From the NCBI GenBank assembly GCA_019648995.1, contig BLXT01007982.1:396625-443439 (forward strand): a stretch of DNA of 46,815 bases, read 5' to 3'. Positions 21,037 through 33,500 of this stretch are shown here, one piece after another. A model generated the notes under the pieces. That model worked only from the letters and a program-made list of their open reading frames with translations. It was not told where the DNA came from and made no database searches. Source of the DNA: Plakobranchus ocellatus. Lineage: Eukaryota > Mollusca > Gastropoda > Plakobranchidae. The position numbers and the translations under genes were made by a program. The first letter of the stretch is position 1, and each line of letters starts with the position of its first letter.

Positions 21037-23781
21037 TAATAGTATTTTGCTAAAATATGTACCATTAGTTGTAACCTTATGGGTGATAACTTATCAGTTG
21101 AGTTCTACACTTTATGGAATTGTTAATTCTAACTGTTTAGTGTCATAAAATATGTGTCTGCCATTTATGCAAGTGCATAATCTTCCAAAATTCCAGTCTT
21201 AATAATTTTGCATGATTCCACAATTTTTTAGAGAAGCTTGAGTTTGGTTCATAATTTTGCATAATTTTCACACATCTTTTTGTATTTAATATTCTGTGGG
21301 GTCGTTATCGGTATTGTGCCTTTTCTTTCACTTTTCAGCTTACTTTGGTAGTAAGTAATTTCCATATTTTAGTTTTAATCAAGTTTAAAAAGTTACAAAA
21401 ACTTGCAGGTTTTAACATAAGGGTAACCTACAGAAGGAGACACAGAAAATGTGACAAAATCACACACGAGCGTAATGCATAAATTTTCATAAAATCCAAT
21501 TTTATTTTGCTAAATCATACACATTATATATATAACATTGAACAGTAAAGTGAACATAAAAGCAACGCTGATTACAATATTAAGAATGAATGATTAACAA
21601 TGGAAGAAAATTAAATATAAAAATGTTCCATATTATCCATAATTTATGTTAACAATTTTTTTCACAGTTAAAAAACAGCTACTGTTTGTTAGTGTTACGG
21701 GGGTACTGTGCTAATCTCATTTCTGTGAATTTGCCAAAAATTTTAACCCACTTGGAAACAAAAATAATGATCTGCTGCAACTGATCTAAAAAAAAAACAG
21801 CATTACAACAAAAGCAGAAAAAAAGCCCATTGTTTTTCTCCCATATCATCCTTTCATAATCCCCTCTTCAATCTTGAATTCAATGTTAAGCATTATTATT
21901 AATTGCTGTAATCTTGAAAAACAAAAAGCAACTGCAATCACCCTTGAGTTCGACTACTGAGCTAAATGTTGCTTGACAAAGAGCTAGGCAAAAAAAAGAG
22001 GAACCAAGAGGGCATTCCATCTAGCACTTTCTACTTCTAGACGAGTTTAAGAGAACAGGGAGAAAAAAAAAAACATGATCATTGAAATTGTTCAATCTAC
22101 TTTCACATTTTATTTCTTGATTTAAAAACTTTTCACATTACTGTATTTTAGCACATTTTTGGAATTCTGAAATTAATCAGATCAGATAAAATTGGCAAAT
22201 TCTACTCAAATTGACATACAGCTCGATTCTATTATTGTCATAATTCCAAATTTCTGCCAATTTTTAAAATTTAATCCAACTCTTCCAGTTTTGCCCAAGT
22301 CTCCTCTTAAAGAGTTGCAATCAGTTACATGTATGTGTGCTAAGCCAACAGCAGAAACTGTTTTTAACTGAAATTAATGTGACCGAGTCAGTGCTCAGTA
22401 TGACAAAAATTGAAGAGCAGCACTTGTCTAGCTGTAAGTGTAATGTGATGGGCCACTGTGGCAGTGACATCCCCAAGTGTGTGTACCAGACCACCACTAG
22501 AACTAAGCAGTACATGTGGATTGCAATCTTGTCTTGATAGAGGGAACTAAAGTATCATTTCATTCATCTGCTTATGCTTGAGCATAGCTGAAAGCAAGGT
22601 CATGCAATACATGTGTATCAATAATGGTATTGTAACGACAGTGACAAAAAGTCTGAGGGGCTAAGGAAGGTACAATAAAAAAAGAGATGCGAAAGGGGTC
22701 CAGTGGTAAATCACAGCTTGATACTGAAAGCAAATTAGTAAAAAGGTTTTTTGTATTGCCCAAGTACAAAGTTTGTTACACACAGGTGGCGTAAATCTAG
22801 TGAGATTATAAGCTAGACATGCCTATGGTGTGTAATACTGTAATGGATAGATCTGGATTCAACCAAGCTATGCAAGCTATCTCATCACTTGATAAATGAT
22901 ATACAGCATTCATTGTAACTGCATCTTTCTATACATTCTAGCTCCTAAAGTATCAGTGTAGACTTAACCAATATCAACTACCTGCATTTCTGAAAATACT
23001 ACGAGTACTACTCTCTGAGCAAAAATTACCCACCTTATCAAGACAAAAGAGAAGGTATAAATCAGTTATTGCTGAATATACTACTCCCCCTTACGCTGAA
23101 TGGAAAATGCGGCAACAAAAAAAAAAAAAAAAAAAAAATTTATCCTCATCCTTTTATTACACTTGCTTGCACAAAAGTTGTAACGCATTTTCTTAATTCA
23201 ATACGAGTAACCCTTGAATGTCACATCATCTTTATCACCATCACATAAGGTATGCACAATGTAATTTAAATCCTTTCCATTCAAACTTTTTAATATTTAT
23301 CCATTCTAGTACACATAATTCACGTTGTTAAATGGGAGGTTTCCACTGTATTGAACATGGGGATCAAAAGAGGTAACAAACAAAGTTTTTTACAATTACA
23401 GCTTTAACATTAAACAGATCTTTTGCATAGAATCAGTTAAACTGACCATTTTAATGAACAAAAATAAAACAGGAACATCACAGTCAAATGATTCATAAAA
23501 AAAAAATCAGTTAAAAATGATTAATCAAGATACATGTAACTCACTCAAATTAGCAAATAAAATCAGCAGCATAATGAAATTTAAAAATACAAATCAAATT
23601 TCACACAACCACAAGGGATTAAAAAGTGTGGCTAAAAAATTACATTAAAAATGTTTATTAAAAGCATGAATGGTGACAAATATTGCCTTTGCAGTGTTTG
23701 TACATTGTAGGCTATTAAAATTGTAATTTGTAGGCATCAATACAAGTTACTTTTATGTGTATACATGTATGTTTTGTAATA

Positions 23782-24658
23782 CAGTGGAACACGTTTAAAC
23801 TGTAATTCTAGGGAATATGATTTCTATTTTGGTTTAAGCATAGTGCATTAAATAAGTAAGATTAAAAGGAGAGTAACCATCTTCCGAAATATTAAGTTAA
23901 ATCAATCCCACCCATCATCACACCACAATGTGAATGAACACACCTATCCACGAATCTTTCTTTCTTAATCTTATCCATTTCTTTATCTCCTTCTCTTTCC
24001 TTTTCAATTAAGAGGTTATTACGCCTGTTATCGATGTAGAATAATAGAGCTCCCACAACTTCAACATCGCCTAAGTAAGATTTCCGGTCCTGAAGTCTCT
24101 ACTTTTACAATTTTATGATCACCTAAGTTTCCCGCTACTGAAGTTCTCAGCAAGAGAGATGGCTTTATTACTGGCTGTGATGCAACAGTGTTTGCTTAGC
24201 TTAGCGCTGACGGGACCTAGACATGTAGGGAGTGCCTGACACGGTCCCGCTGCGTAACTGAGTGGTGGAAGAGAAGGGATGGGCAGGTGTGTGCACTAGA
24301 CCTAGCCAGACATTGGGCCTGGCCATCTGTAGTGTGAGGTACCGGAACATAGTACGATTTGATGGTACCGGTAACTAACACTATAAACAGTAATGGGTTT
24401 GTGTGGAGTAATGCGAGAAAGAAAGGGAAGGGCAAGGTGTGTTTAAAAAAAAAATTTTTTTTTCATGTTTCAGTCGGAAAGTGACTGGGCTTTCCTGTAG
24501 TTTTTATTTCGCTTTAGCGATAGTTTGGCAGCCAACACTTTCAGTTTACCGCATGTTTAATAAGAAAGAATAAGAGGAAAAATGGAAAGCTCTTCAATTT
24601 CTTTTTGGTTTAGCCGTTTTATCGGTTCAGCCGTTTTCGGTTTAGGTGTGGTCTACTG
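23782..24658. mobile_element. TA-flanked MITE-like element, 877 bp
   Basis: The left end CAGTGGAACACGTTTAAAC follows TA at 23780-23781. The right end, inverted, reads CAGTAGACCACACCTAAAC and precedes TA at 24659-24660. TA duplication and CAGT ends suggest a Tc1/mariner or pogo-type non-autonomous element. The interior is more GC-rich than its flanks and includes a diverged direct repeat of about 40 bases (about 24067-24100 and 24118-24150, each CCTAAGT to CTGAAGT). No transposase frame is seen. Confidence 0.6.
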
Positions 24659-24660
24659 TA

Positions 24661-27219
24661 TATAATATTACTGCTTAAATGGCAGCTAAACTTGGCATTC
24701 TTCAATTCAAACTCATAGCACATATGAATGATATAATAATGTGCAAATACATACATCATCAATCCTGTAAGTTGTAACTGACAAAATCTCCGACAAATTA
24801 CTTTTGTTTAATTGATACCTAATTCAGGAGCATTGCATGGCTGGAATTCCAGAAAAGGGGGAAAAAAAGGGCTTCCTTTTCATAATACGTCTAATGATCT
24901 TGATTGATGTAGTACATGTATTGATGTGTGGAATATGTACATATTGAAACATCAAAGTAATAAATTTGACACAAGCAAAACTGTTTCCATTGTTTTTGTT
25001 GGGGTAGAAATAGATTACATCTATAGAAGAGGGTTGTCTCTCTTTTACTTCAGCACCTCAGTTCAGCATAAAAACTACCAGTGTAAACTGGTGGTTTTGC
25101 TCACCATAGCTAGTGATAAGCAGGACAAGCAAAGCAAGACAATTGTTAATGCCATATCTTCTCCTCAAGCATATTCTCACCCATCCCAATGTTCAAGGAC
25201 AGCTACAGCATCTGGAAGTCATGATTAAATTCAAATGGAAAATACTTGACCTACACTTAAGTGAACTGTGAAGTATTGCACGTGATCAGGCCTAAGGAAT
25301 AAAATTGATAGCAAAAAATGAATACACACTTTGTATATATATATTTGATCTAAAATTTAAAGAGGAAGAGTGATGTCTGAAGATAATTTTCATCAACAAA
25401 GGCTTTTTTCATTTAAATTGAAGTTGACATAACAAGCAGTTAATTTTGATAAATAAGTTAAAAAAAAAAAAAGAAACGGTGCTAATTTTAGCAAGAACAG
25501 ATCAATGCATGAAGCAAAAAAGATCAAATCACCCAAATGCAACCTATATGGGAGCTGGTAGAAAACTTGTTTGACAGAACTATTAATAATTTTTAACTGA
25601 CAATACTGATATTCCTAGTTATTATTTTAAAATTCTGTCACTCAGCAACACAAAGAGAGCAAAATCCACTGAGTTTAACATTTAATTTATTGTAGTAAGA
25701 ATTCTTAAAACCAATTAATATGTATTTTTCTCTAAATTAATCACAATTAAAGTTGTTTATTATATTACATCAATTTTTAAAAATTGTTTAGTTATAAGCT
25801 GAGCATTCTTTGCTTGCAAGTAATGCAAGAGAGGACCAGCAATTTCAGAAAGTACAATAAAACATGTAATAATATGCAATTACCAAAGATGGCCTAAAAA
25901 TCATATGAATCTCAGATATATGTCATGTGTATCCTCTGTGCCACAATTTAAGCTTTTACCTAACAACATTTGGCATTTTATGGACATTTCTTTGATCTAA
26001 GGCATAATTATCAATGTATTGTTAAAAATTTAAAATAGAAAAATAAAAAACACTTTCTAGACAATATTAACTTATCATTTCCAAATCCAGTCTTTTAAAC
26101 TCAGAATCTCATATCTTAACCTTTGATTACTGATTTTATGAAGCTAGGACACCATTTACCAATTCTAAAAGCCTTTCTGAAGCTGCAGTGGGAAAGTATA
26201 TGTAATGTGGCAGTTTAAACAATCTTTTCCAAAAATAAACAATCCAGATCCAAACTGGATTTCTAGTAAAGTCCAGTTCTTGTTTGACCCATTTTGCATA
26301 CTGATGCTTACACTCTACATTTTAGTCCTCGATTATACATATTTAGAAGTAAGAACTGCAAATGATTACCAGTGATGTACTACAATTTCAGCAAAGGTAG
26401 AAACTTAAGGCATATAACCACTTAAGTCATGAAATCACTTCAGAGATATATTTGAATAAAACTGAGAGATCTGAAATGTGATGTTGTTGTAAGCACACTC
26501 AAAATGAAGCTGATTGCTAATTGCCTCCCTTGCTATGGGTTTGCAAGTGCACTAATCATATCTCAATCATGGCTATCAACTGTGTCAACAGCTGGTTGTT
26601 TTGTTTTGCACTTTTTTTTTATTATTATAAGTCTTGATATTCTTATACCCCTTTTACTACTGCTTGAAGACTAGACTATGAACATGATTTTAAAAGCATA
26701 ATTTATGATCTCATCCTAAAAACTTATTGAATTCTTTAATCTATTTTCATTCATGATTCATCACTGTTTGCTTAATATGTGAAAACACGAAATTGAATTG
26801 AAATATGAAATAGTTTAATCCTGACAGTTTTTTCTAATGCAGCTTTTTCAAACTGTACTATTCCCAACCCCCCCTAAAAAGAACTCAAAATTGTAAAGAA
26901 TAAATTTTATACGATTGAGTTACGTAGATAATTGTTTAAAGTGTCATTTTGACAAAGGTGACTATAAAAATCAGATAACCTGATCATGTATTGTGCTCAA
27001 TAAAAGAATGTTATTATTGTTAAACTTTTCTTCATATCTCATTCACAATTTTCATTGAGAAGTCTAAGAAAAATGAATAATTTTTTTTTTGAAATGGAAA
27101 AAGGTTGCTTTATCTATTTTAATTTTCATATGATTAACCATATTTTATTATAAACCATATTGTGCACACACTACACCAGCCTTAAATTCTTACGCAAAGA
27201 GAAATAACTCAATTCACTT
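24661..27219. other. Intergenic AT-rich sequence, no gene seen
   Basis: Long AT-rich stretch downstream of the metallophosphoesterase gene. It may include part of that gene's 3' flank. The open frame at 24926-25228 matches nothing I know. Confidence 0.55.
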
Positions 27220-27225
27220 TTTATT
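27220..27225 (-). terminator. Candidate poly(A) signal of the phosphoesterase gene
   Basis: TTTATT on the plus strand is AATAAA on the minus strand. It lies about 240 bases after the proposed last stop codon, a reasonable distance. Confidence 0.35.
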
Positions 27226-27465
27226 TTTTTTTACATTGATTATTGACTTTTAAAAAAATCATACAAAATAATCCAAAGTCAACAATGCCAAAAAAATGTT
27301 TAAAAAAAAGACAAGAATGGTTAAGGAACTGAGTGACACCAAAAAAACATTTTATGTAAGAAGTTTTCAAGGAAAAAAAACAACCCTCACTAGATCAAGA
27401 ACTAGGTCCAGCTTCACGCAGCGATTTGTCACCATCACTAAAATTAGACTCATTTTCATAGCTGA

Positions 27466-27590
27466 TTAACCATCTAAGTCCATTTGCAGTGCTTCTGGAT
27501 CTAGATCTATGTCTCTTACATCAGATTTTTCTCTAGATCTATCATCTGTGTCGTCTAAATGTTTACAATCTTGCTCAGTCATTAGCAATT
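27466..27590 (-). CDS. Phosphoesterase last exon (acidic cytosolic tail), tentative
   Basis: The acceptor CCAATGCATAG follows a pyrimidine-rich stretch. The two leading bases complete a Lys codon with the single base left by the previous exon. The frame reads LLMTEQDCKHLDDTDD and later DIDLDPEALQMDLDG, then TAA at 27466-27468. A second frame over the 3' part stays open to TGA at 27395-27397 and also looks protein-like (ENESNFSDGDKSLREAGPSS). A one-base error could therefore extend the tail. If the preceding donor is not used, the protein instead ends at TAG at 28345-28347. Confidence 0.45.
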
Positions 27591-30500
27591 CTATGCATTG
27601 GAAAGCCATATTTATCAAGCATGAATGAAAGAGAATCTTCAAAAAATTACTGAAGAGTCATACAGTCGCATCTTTGTACTGCTTTTTTCTCATTGTAGCT
27701 CTTTTTCCTCCCTAAACTTAAACAGCAGTATAAAATTGGCTATTCTATTACGGCAACGTAGTGTATAGCGGTCTTTGGGCCCACAACAGGGATTTTTCCA
27801 GTTGCTGGAGGTACCAATAGGGCAAATAGTGAGAAAAAAAAACGATACACTGTGATCTCAAAGTAAAAAGAAAATGAATGTGCAAAAGGCCTCATCTCTG
27901 AGGAACACATATATGCACATAAGCATAAGTCATATAACCAAGCATTACGTACAATGCGCACAGTGCAATCTCAAAATGGCACACCTTCTTGTTTAGTTCA
28001 TATGGTGATATTTTTGGAAAAGGAGAAAAATTAAACTTTTAAAGAATGAAAGTTTTATAGAAATTTTGCGAAAATATGAAAGTAAAATAACGAACTGAAA
28101 GGTTTTGAAATCTCACTTGTCAATGGTGGGAAACACAAAGTCTAGTTTTCTAGGGCTATTTCCAGCTTCATTAGGAATCTCATTTTTTTCATTCAGTAAC
28201 TTTGACTTTTTATGAGGAAGAAAGAAGATATTGCATTTCATCTTTGTAAAATAAATACTAGGTCAAGATTTTTAGATGATAAATCTAATAGTAAAACTAA
28301 ATCACTTTACAAAAATGTATATAGGCGCTAAAGCAGTCATTACACTAACTGAAGATTTGCTTCTGTATTCCTGAAGAAAAAATAAATTCAAAGCACAGCA
28401 ATATTACTGAAACAAGCAGCACTGCAGCATAAATGTATAGCAAAGGATATCTGCTAGGCAACCACAATACTGTGTATTTCATCAGTCCAGATTTGTCTGC
28501 AGAGGAAAATGCAAAAATTGTTATTCTTTTACATGTAACATTTATTCATATTAAAGTGTACTCTAATGTCTGGATGGGAAATAGCTGAATAATAAACTTT
28601 GGTAGAAGCACAGTCCAAAGGACTGAAAATTAATTATATGCATATACTAGTTTTAAAAAGTCCAAAGGACTGAAATTAAATCATATTCATATATTAGTTT
28701 AAAAAAAATACAAACAAATTTTTCGCTTGGATTAATTGTTATGTTGACAAGACTAAAATATTAGGATTTGTAAACTGCCCTTTAATTATAATATTAATCT
28801 AACTTCTGAGTTGGAAACCAATATACTGGCTTGATGTGAAAAAGATTTGTGAGGTGCAACGAACCCAATAATCGAACCCAGCCCCTCCCACCTGGTAACA
28901 GCAGGGAGGCACTATATCAGCTTTCACATTAGATCTGCTTTAGAGTCAAAGTTCTCCCTTACGAGTCAATCTCACGGATGATCATGTAATCTTTTTAATT
29001 ATCAACCACTGAATTCTTAGAAAAATTTTGCAGGTTTATTCCCTTCAGACATGATATAGGTATGATGTGGAGCTCCATCAGAAGGTAGATGCAAAAAAAA
29101 AGGGGGCGACATTTTATCTTGCCTCAATAATTTGATGATTCTTTATTTTATAAGTGTCTATAGCGAAGTCCTAGAAGAGTATCTGCCATAGCAAATTAAA
29201 GAGCAGTATCATCACATCTACCTGGCCACTCAGCTTATTCTACAACATGAAAAAATCATTTTNNNTTCCTGCTTTAAAATGACAGGTCCATTTAAAGCAT
29301 CTTTGACATGTAAAATATTGAACCATGAAACTGCAACACTTATGCAACCGACAGTGTTTGACCATCTGAGGGTTACGTAATACACATGATACAACCTTTT
29401 AAATGGCATAAGCGGTTGACTTGCATCCAACAGCAAAAAGAAACGCAGAATCATAACATTCCCTGTGATGCGGGAGAATTTTTCACACTAATAAGAAGAC
29501 TGGGCAGTGTGTTATATTTGATCTTGTAGCCGTCTGGAGAGCTGATCGGTAAATTGGTGAAAATGGGACAAACTTGTGAAGTCTTTATTGGACTGCATTT
29601 AATGACTTTCGTAGGTATAAATCAACTTATATGATCTTTTATTCTTTCATCTTTCAGAGCCCCACTTTATATGTTGCCAGTTACAGGCCCGACTGTTTTT
29701 GAAATGGGATTTTTTCCAAGACGTGAACATTTTCTGAGATCTTAGATAATACTTCTAATGTGGGGAAAAAAAATGATACTGCCTAACTTCACATAGATAT
29801 ATTTGTGTAAATTAGGTAATGTGCGAAAAAAAATGATACTGCCTAACTTCACATAGATCTATTTGCGTAAAATTAGGTTTATAAAGCATTAGTGGAAAAT
29901 CAGAACTAGTCTTTTTTTTTTTTAAAACTATTATAATTGTGCTCCTGCAACACACAGAGCTAAAAATAAATGAAGAAAAAAAAATGAAATTGCCATTGAC
30001 AAAACCATCATTGCCATCCTCAGCATTCATTATCAATCATTGTTGATGACTGACTATCCAAGGCAACTCTCTTTTCATGTATATATATGTCACTGGTATA
30101 AGAATTATAACATCAATAACAAGCTTTTTTTTTTAAAAACGGCTTTTCATCAAAATTAAGTTCCTTTATAAAGTGTTCATGTTCATAACATTCATTCCCT
30201 GCATATTTCCATATTATTTCATGTTTACATTTTTTAATTCTATTATGCTCTTTACTACTAATATTTTCTTTACTTAGTTTACAAGGCAGGATTTCTTTTT
30301 CTTTTCCAAACTTTCATCAACCTATTTTCATATTTAAAAAAAAAAATGTCCTTTTCAGTACTTACAGTAATTAGAGTTCGTAAATACAAACCTTGGCCTT
30401 CTAATATTTATATTTATTCACATACTTATGGCCAACTGAAAGTAGCCCAAAGAATGTTGCGCCATAAAAAAATTATTTTTTTCGAATTTCAAAGTTGGAT

Positions 30501-33500
30501 AACTTAATTGAATACTGAGATAAATCGTTGAAATTGGTATTGACTTTCTTGGTATGAAACTTTCTTTTAAAACATAAAAAGAAATATTCATCTTGTGCTT
30601 CTTCCATTTCAAATTTCATCCTAAACTGTGCCAATTATGGTAAATTCTTTGACTAAAACTTTCCTGGACCATTTTTCATAAACTATAGAAATACTTTTCT
30701 CACCATTTTAATATCTGGCAAAAAATGCAATCTTATGAGAGTTATATAAAAAGCTAAAAAATTAGGCCTCTGACAATTATATTTATTTACATATGGCTAT
30801 GTAGATCCATTAACATATTTCTGTTGCAATGGCAGTGATGTGTGACCGTTCATTTTACCAAGACTAGCAAAACAAAGGTCTGCCCACTTGATCACAAAGG
30901 ATTGACCGTTAGCTGTGGGCATCCATCAGCTGCATCGCTCCGCCTAGAAGATATTGCATTTCATCTTGCTCCACCCAGACAATAGTGCATTTTAATTGGC
31001 TATCGCATGATACTGCCTTTCTATTGGCAGCTGGAAGGTAACCTTTGACGATACTGCTTTTTAAAAAAATTCAATCATGCATAGCTAAAAAGCTATTTGG
31101 TTTTTTTTCAGCCCTGTAAAGTTCTATAGATTTCTTATTAATTGAATTTTCATAAAATACACCCCCCCAAAAAAAAAAAATTTTTTGACAATACTTCTCT
31201 TTAATTTGCTACTGCATGTATAGGGTTAGTGGATGCTAAGTGTGCATTCTTAATCTTACTGTCAGAATGACTCATTTTTGGCAGAAGGTATGTCTAGAGT
31301 GCCATCTTTTTCACTTGTGACACATATGCACATCATGTCAATGACTGGTGACACTAAGGCCAGAGGCACTTGTAAAATTCATATGTCATTTAATACTATT
31401 ATAAACAAAAGGATACTTTATTACTTGGAAACTAAAGAGATGTTTTTAATGTGTATTGATAATCACACAATTCAAGTCAATGACCCAGAACTGACCCAGG
31501 CCTAGCATTGCCTTGTTTGAGAGTAAAGAGGATAGTATTGCACTGTCGCAGGGTAAATTACATGAATTAATAATGGGTCCATGATTAGATTAGTTTACAT
31601 TATTTTTGAAAAGTAATGCTGCAAAATGCAGGCAAACTTTTGCCCTTGTTGAAGAAAGCCATTTAGGATAGGCCATGATCTTTGTACAACCAGTTTCCTC
31701 TTTATAAAAAAAACTAAAAGATGCTTTTGAGCTCGAAACAAATGGAACAATAAAATCAATAAACCATTTTGTATTAAAAACATAGTTTTAATAGTCTTTA
31801 CAACAAAAAACATCATGGATAAGCAGTTTTCAAAGCACATCTCAAATCACCCAAACCCTCTCTGCCACACTGTTTTTTACAGTGAGCAAGCCATGTCAAT
31901 TTAACACTTACTATCTACTTATTTCTGTGTGTGCTCAATGGGGTTTAAAAGCAAAAAAGCTGTTGTTAACACTTACAAGGCTGCATCTCTAACGGTTTTT
32001 TCCCCTTATGGCCCTTGTTTTGCTTAATTTAGCATTATCATAAGAATTGATGGAGTCTGTTCAAAATGCACTTCCTATGATATGAATTTCCTCTTGAATT
32101 GTAAGTCTGAAACACAGCTCTTCTTTTTTTCACACTTTTGCAAAAATGATAATTTGATTTATCGAACTTTAACTTTCAATGGTTAAGGGTGTTGGCGTTT
32201 TTTTATTAAGTGCACCTCTGAGTCTCTGACTGGCTCAGATGATTGGCAAAATCTTGTACTTTAAAGTATTGATTACCTTTTCCTCAATATTATTTTTTCA
32301 TGACATCCAACATATTAAATGTGATCTCAAGCCCTATAAAAGAAGAAATGGGACCCTCTATCCTTACATGTTATGCTCATATAACAGGGAATTACAAATA
32401 AGGGGAAAAAATTATATTAAGGCATACATTGAAATCTTATTCACAATGGGTTGCTGTTCTTTTAAGTAGTGCAATTTTCTAAGTTCATTGCAAATATTTT
32501 ATTCTTTGTTGAGAAATAAATGGTGCTATAATCAGCGAAAAATGTAATTGTTTACTTTACATTATACAGGAAGGATTTTTGAAGTAAATATTCCTTCTTA
32601 TTAAGGGTTTTGATGTAAATGTTACATATCATGAAGGATTTTGATGGAATGTAATAAATTGTTTGCTGTAAAGAACAATGTCATCAAATTTACATGCTTG
32701 TAAGCAGAGTACTTGTGGAGAGGGTGCAGGACATTTATTATTTAAAAGAATTTGTTTGCAAACCAATGAGAAAAAATTATCTCTATAAAATAATGGAAAA
32801 AAAAAAGCCTCACTGATGATAGCAACTCCATAGCCCATGTATGGGACTCCCATGCGATAGCTGCAAGTAGGAACCATTATTTCATCTAAAGAAGCCTGTT
32901 GAGTGAGATCTATTTCCTCAAATCCTCTGTTATTTTTACTGTCTCTCTCATAATAAGGCCAGTAACTTAGGTCTTCATTCTCTTCAAGACATGTGGCACA
33001 GCTGTATATGTGAGACTGAAATGAAATTTAAATGTCAGAACAGGAAAAATTAGTTTTTGGTGTTGTCTTAGCACCTTTTTTTTTTTTAAACTGTTATTCT
33101 TGGATGCAGGAACTCCAAGACAATTCTTTGTCTTCTTTCTAAATAAATTTAAGCTCATATTTTATGTCATATAGTGATAAGCAAGATAAGCTCTAAATTT
33201 AATTTTATTTTGGTTCAAATATGCTCTGAATTAATCAGGTGATGGTATATGTTATTTATTCATAAAAACATCAACTCACCCAATGCCAATGAGCTGAGAT
33301 TACTGCGTGTGGCTGCACAAATTTTAAAATCTGAGGAATATTCATAACATTCAGGTAAAAAAAAACAAAAAAACCCCACAAACCAGCATATAAAAATGTA
33401 CACCATAAAGATTGTTTTTAAAATAGGCTACTTAGGCATAGATGTATACAGGTATGGCTGGAAAAAAGGAAAAAAATATTTCTAAATCTCTACAAAATTT

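Larger units (their letters stand above)
19051..23348. repeat. Facing 13-bp ends, TA-target transposon-like
   Basis: CAGTGGAAACCTC at 19051-19063 preceded by TA faces its exact reverse complement at 23336-23348 followed by TA. Ends of this type are common in pogo/Tigger-like Tc1-mariner relatives. The 4.3-kb interior shows no transposase. The pair may be one gutted element or two separate short remnants, because similarity stops right after the 13 bases. The interior is otherwise AT-rich and apparently gene-free apart from the island at 20082-20159. Confidence 0.35.

Noticed and set aside
22813..22830. TAGACATGCCTATGG as a lone end of the dispersed TIR family
   Set aside because: Only about ten bases match and no family interior follows.
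28862..28935. Functional tRNA gene
   Set aside because: It has a B box and tRNA-like middle, but the A box is degenerate and I could not draw a full cloverleaf, so I call it a SINE remnant.
31278..31505. 75-codon plus-strand open frame in a phosphoesterase intron
   Set aside because: No recognised motif, the start is not an ATG, and the base composition is like the surrounding intron.
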